Source: Streptomyces spiroverticillatus (GTDB lineage Bacteria > Actinomycetota > Actinomycetes > Streptomycetales > Streptomycetaceae). Taken from it: a stretch of 64,000 bases of DNA. The notes beneath the pieces are model-generated. The model was not told where the DNA came from. It saw nothing but the letters and a program-made list of their open reading frames with translations, and ran no database searches. The stretch lies in NCBI GenBank assembly GCA_014650415.1, contig BMUX01000001.1:496001-560000 (forward strand), read 5' to 3'. Below, in pieces: positions 61,541 to 64,000 of this stretch; positions within the stretch are counted from its first letter, which is position 1; every line of letters begins with the position of its first letter. The position numbers and the translations under genes were made by a program.

Positions 61541-61978
61541 ATGCACGCACCCAAGCGCGCCGTCGCACTCGCCACCGCCGCACTGACCCTCGGCGGACTC
61601 TTCGCCGCCGGGGCGACTCCGGCCGCCGCGGCGCCCGCGAAGGCCGCCGTGAAGGCACCGGCGGCCGTGAGCGCCGTGAGCGCCGCCGACGTGCAGGCCC
61701 AGGCCCGCCGCTGCGCCTGGCCGCGCGTCTGCTTCTACCGGGGCAACACCTACAAGGCCGCCTACAAGGACCTGGGCTACCAGCGCCTCGGCTCGCGCGC
61801 CCGCTCCTCGAACGTCATCGTCAACTCCCGCTACGACGACGGCGCCCGTATCTACCTGATGCGCCACAACGGCACCGGCAAGCACTGGGAGTGCGCGAAG
61901 CCGCGCCGCGTGTACAGCCTGCGGCCCGGCTGGAAGCCGTACGCCATCGACATCCGCAACAGCCCCAGCTGTCGCTGA
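61541..61978 (+). CDS. Small secreted protein, peptidase-inhibitor I36 / crystallin-like
   Basis: The 145-aa protein has a clear signal peptide (AVALATAALTLGGLFAAGATPAAAA) and an Ala-rich spacer. A roughly 85-residue Cys-containing domain follows: RRCAWPRVCFYRGNTYKAAYKDLGYQRLG, NVIVNSRYDDGARIYLMRHNGTGKHWECAK and AIDIRNSPSC. The CxWPxVCFYxG opening resembles I36-type inhibitors and related beta/gamma-crystallin-like Streptomyces exoproteins. Inhibitory activity is not shown by the sequence. A strong hairpin follows the stop. Confidence 0.7.
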   Translation: MHAPKRAVALATAALTLGGLFAAGATPAAAAPAKAAVKAPAAVSAVSAADVQAQARRCAWPRVCFYRGNTYKAAYKDLGYQRLGSRARSSNVIVNSRYDDGARIYLMRHNGTGKHWECAKPRRVYSLRPGWKPYAIDIRNSPSCR

Positions 61979-61991
61979 TCCCGCACACGAC

Positions 61992-62031
61992 GGTGGCCCG
62001 TTCTCCCCACGGGGGGAGGGAACGGGCCACC
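61992..62031. terminator. Terminator hairpin after the secreted protein gene
   Basis: GGTGGCCCGTTC (61992-62003) pairs with 62020-62031, and an inner CTCCCC/GGGGAG extends the stem. It lies between two convergent genes. Confidence 0.75.
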
Positions 62032-62068
62032 GGTCTGTCCTGCGTCCTGGTGTGCGTCAGCCGCGCAC

Positions 62069-62584
62069 TCAGCCGCGCACCGTGAAGCGCACCGCTTCCT
62101 CCAGGATCGGCACCTTCAGCCACGGCTCGGGCTGCGTCATCATCGCCAGCAGCATGATCACCACGCCCAGCAGCCCGTACGTCACGATGTCCGTGAACCG
62201 GGAGCGGACCGCCAGCATGCCCACGCTCGGCAGCACCCACCGGAACACCGCCCCGGTGACCAGGGCCACCCCGATCAGCACCGTCCCCAGCCGGAAGCCG
62301 ATGCCGAACGCGTCGACGGCCACCAGCAGCAGCCCGAGCCCGGTCATTCCCAGCACTGTGATCAGCGGCCACTGCCGCACCGGCGCCGGGGCGTCCCCGT
62401 CGGCGGCCCGGCCGCCGCCCTCGGGGCGGGCGGTGTCCCGGGTGAAGAGGGGGAAGCGCCGGGTGGTGCGCACCGGGCGGCCCTCGGGACCCGGCGCACT
62501 GACGACGCCCTTCGCCTCGGGCTCGCCCTCAGGCTGCGCGATCCTGCCGTCCGGCTCGCTCCGGTCGTCCGCCTGCCCGCCCAT
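62069..62584 (-). CDS. DUF3017-type integral membrane protein
   Basis: The 171-aa protein has a hydrophilic N-terminus of about 70 residues. Spans follow: QWPLITVLGMTGLGLLLVAVDAFGIGFRLG, VLIGVALVTGAVFRWVLPSVGMLAVRS and DIVTYGLLGVVIMLLAMMTQP. This is the usual small membrane protein directly after folD in actinomycetes. It starts 35 bp after the folD stop on the same strand, so it is probably co-transcribed. Function unknown. Confidence 0.82.
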   Translation of the reverse strand: MGGQADDRSEPDGRIAQPEGEPEAKGVVSAPGPEGRPVRTTRRFPLFTRDTARPEGGGRAADGDAPAPVRQWPLITVLGMTGLGLLLVAVDAFGIGFRLGTVLIGVALVTGAVFRWVLPSVGMLAVRSRFTDIVTYGLLGVVIMLLAMMTQPEPWLKVPILEEAVRFTVRG

Positions 62585-62619
62585 GGCTTCGCTCCCTCTT
62601 CGTCCCGTACGGTTCCGGC

Positions 62620-63486
62620 TCAGCCCGCGTCGACACCGGCTGCGCGCTCGGCCGCCTCAACGACGTTGACCAGCAGCTGGGCACGGGTCATCGGGCCGAC
62701 GCCACCCGGGTTGGGGGCGACCCAGCCGGCGACCTCGGCGACACCGGGGTGCACATCGCCGACGATCTTGCCGTTCTCGTCGCGGCTGACGCCGACGTCC
62801 AGGACGGCCGCGCCCGGCTTGACGTCCTCGGGCTTGATCAGGTGCGGCACACCGGCGGCGGCCACGATGATGTCGGCCTGACGCAGGTGGTGGGAGAGGT
62901 CACGGGTGCCGGTGTGGCACTGGGTGACCGTGGCGTTCTCCGACTTGCGGGTCAGGACCAGCGGCATCGGGCGGCCGATGGTGATGCCCCGGCCGACGAC
63001 GACCACGTGTGCGCCCTTGATCTCGACGTTGTGGTGACGCAGCAGCTGCACGATGCCGTACGGGGTGCAGGGCAGCGGGCCCGTCTCGCCGATCACGAGG
63101 CGGCCCAGGCTCATCGGGTGCAGGCCGTCGGCGTCCTTGGCCGGATCCATCAGCTCCAGGACCCGGTTGGTGTCGATGCCCTTGGGGAGCGGGAGTTGGA
63201 CGATGTAGCCGGTGCAGGCGGGGTCCTCGTTGAGTTCCCGTACGACGGCCTCGATCTCCTCCTGGGTGGCGGTCTCGGGCAGTTCGCGCTGGATGGAGGC
63301 GATGCCGACCTGCGCGCAGTCGCGGTGCTTGCCCGCGACGTACCACTTGGAACCCGGGTCGTCGCCGACCAGCAGGGTGCCGAGCCCGGGAGTGATTCCC
63401 CGGCTCTTCAGGGCCGCCACGCGGCCGGTGAGTTCGGACTTGATCGCGGCTGCGGTGGCCTTGCCGTCGAGAATCTGGGCGGTCAT
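62620..63486 (-). CDS. folD: Bifunctional methylenetetrahydrofolate dehydrogenase / methenyltetrahydrofolate cyclohydrolase
   Basis: The 288-aa protein starts [19 protein letters not shown]. It has [17 protein letters not shown] (catalytic Lys), [66 protein letters not shown] (NADP site) and [20 protein letters not shown]. It interconverts one-carbon folates for purine, formyl-methionine and thymidylate needs. ATG 63486 was chosen by homology. An approximately 250-bp promoter region separates it from the divergent RDD gene. Confidence 0.96.
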   Translation of the reverse strand: MTAQILDGKATAAAIKSELTGRVAALKSRGITPGLGTLLVGDDPGSKWYVAGKHRDCAQVGIASIQRELPETATQEEIEAVVRELNEDPACTGYIVQLPLPKGIDTNRVLELMDPAKDADGLHPMSLGRLVIGETGPLPCTPYGIVQLLRHHNVEIKGAHVVVVGRGITIGRPMPLVLTRKSENATVTQCHTGTRDLSHHLRQADIIVAAAGVPHLIKPEDVKPGAAVLDVGVSRDENGKIVGDVHPGVAEVAGWVAPNPGGVGPMTRAQLLVNVVEAAERAAGVDAG

Positions 63487-63739
63487 GTGCCCATCCTCCC
63501 GGATGTGGGGAGGAGGTTCCAATCAGGGTCCGGCCCGCTGCGGGCGCACATTGTCACCGGCTGGAACCAAACGTTGCACTTGCACAACACCTCCCTCTAT
63601 CGGCTGGACAAAAACAAGTCGCTAATACGACGATGTGGCGCGCAGTTCGCGGTAGCGCAGGGGGGCAAACCGCTCGTTCCAGACACGTTCCTCCGCTCGG
63701 ACCGCACCGTCCCCAGCTCGAATTTCGGAGGAATCGCAC

Positions 63740-64000
63740 GTGAGCTTCGGCGACCCCAACAACCCGTACGGCCAGCCCCAGGGCCAGCCGCAGCAGCCCC
63801 CGCAGCAGCCCGGCTACGGCTACCCCCAGCAGCCCCAGGGCCAGCCCGGTTACGGCTACCCGCAGCAGGCCCCGCAGGGCGTCCCGCCGCAGCAGGGCTA
63901 CGGCTACCCGCCCCAGCAGCCGGGCGGCACCCTCCAGGCCAACAACGGCTACATCAACGTCGCGGGCCTGGGCACCGTCGAACTGGCCACGATGGGGCGG
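63740..64000 (+). CDS. RDD-family membrane protein, N-terminal part (runs off the right edge)
   Basis: 87 codons are visible from GTG 63740, preceded by GGAGGAA. The N-terminus is a Pro/Gln/Gly/Tyr-rich repeat region (NPYGQPQGQPQQP, YGYPQQ repeated four times). INVAGLGTVELATMGR follows, the wording that normally opens the RDD domain (typically continuing into RLIDG). RDD proteins are small multi-span membrane proteins, some linked to Na+/H+ exchange. The truncation is the window edge. Confidence 0.78.
   Translation, partial: MSFGDPNNPYGQPQGQPQQPPQQPGYGYPQQPQGQPGYGYPQQAPQGVPPQQGYGYPPQQPGGTLQANNGYINVAGLGTVELATMGR

Overview
The window is a block of actinomycete chromosome, almost certainly Streptomyces. 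Base composition is very G+C-rich, coding regions show extreme third-position G/C bias, GTG starts are common, and many genes overlap by 1-4 bases. The gene content is typical Streptomyces core: sdhCDAB, mdh, folD, trpS, rocD, betaine/choline uptake and two ECF sigma loci. The window opens inside a TetR gene and closes inside an RDD-type membrane protein gene. No rRNA, tRNA, CRISPR array, integrase or transposase was seen.

Layout. 1-7 kb: TetR/flavin monooxygenase pair with a duplicated operator, a deazaflavin-nitroreductase/hemerythrin fusion, an ECF sigma factor with a coupled membrane partner, and two hypotheticals. 7-9.5 kb: a VapBC/FitAB-like toxin-antitoxin pair and a secreted GH20 hexosaminidase. 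9.6-13.9 kb: an OHCU-decarboxylase-like gene and the succinate dehydrogenase operon sdhCDAB, ended by a strong terminator. 14-17.2 kb: a solitary family-5 solute-binding protein and a membrane metallophosphoesterase. 17.5-22.3 kb: a compact class I lanthipeptide locus. It consists of a 47-aa precursor with an FDID-type leader and four cysteines, encoded divergently from a full-length LanB and a LanC. 22.4-27.2 kb: a DUF2079 membrane protein, an SMI1/KNR4 protein, a D,D-carboxypeptidase and a YihY protein. 27.2-31.5 kb: homologues of all steps of the mycobacterial decaprenyl-phosphoryl-arabinose pathway (GtrA, UbiA, PAP2, DprE1, DprE2). 31.5-38.8 kb: 2'-5' RNA-ligase-like protein, trpS, a second ECF sigma/anti-sigma/exported-protein module with matching promoters, rocD and a YgiC/YgiB-like pair. 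39-50.3 kb: a STAS protein, a MocR regulator divergent from an AhpD-like protein, and choline/glycine-betaine import plus oxidation (ABC transporter, BetA-like, BetB). 50.4-56.4 kb: a co-directional set of poorly known genes. It includes two tandem membrane-anchored paralogues, two overlapping genes that share a conserved NSA..FGA motif, and an XRE/membrane-protein pair with a 15-bp inverted repeat around its start. 56.5-64 kb: mdh, three membrane-anchored XRE regulators with different exported domains, a secreted I36-like protein, a DUF3017 protein, folD and the truncated RDD gene.

The most interesting parts are the lanthipeptide locus, whose precursor is easily missed, and the complete DPA-type pathway in one cluster. 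The shared NSA..FGA motif in adjacent genes, the ECF regulon promoters at 33.36 and 34.83 kb, and the three transmembrane XRE sensors also stand out. All functional statements are homology reasoning from the sequence; nothing was searched or computed outside it.
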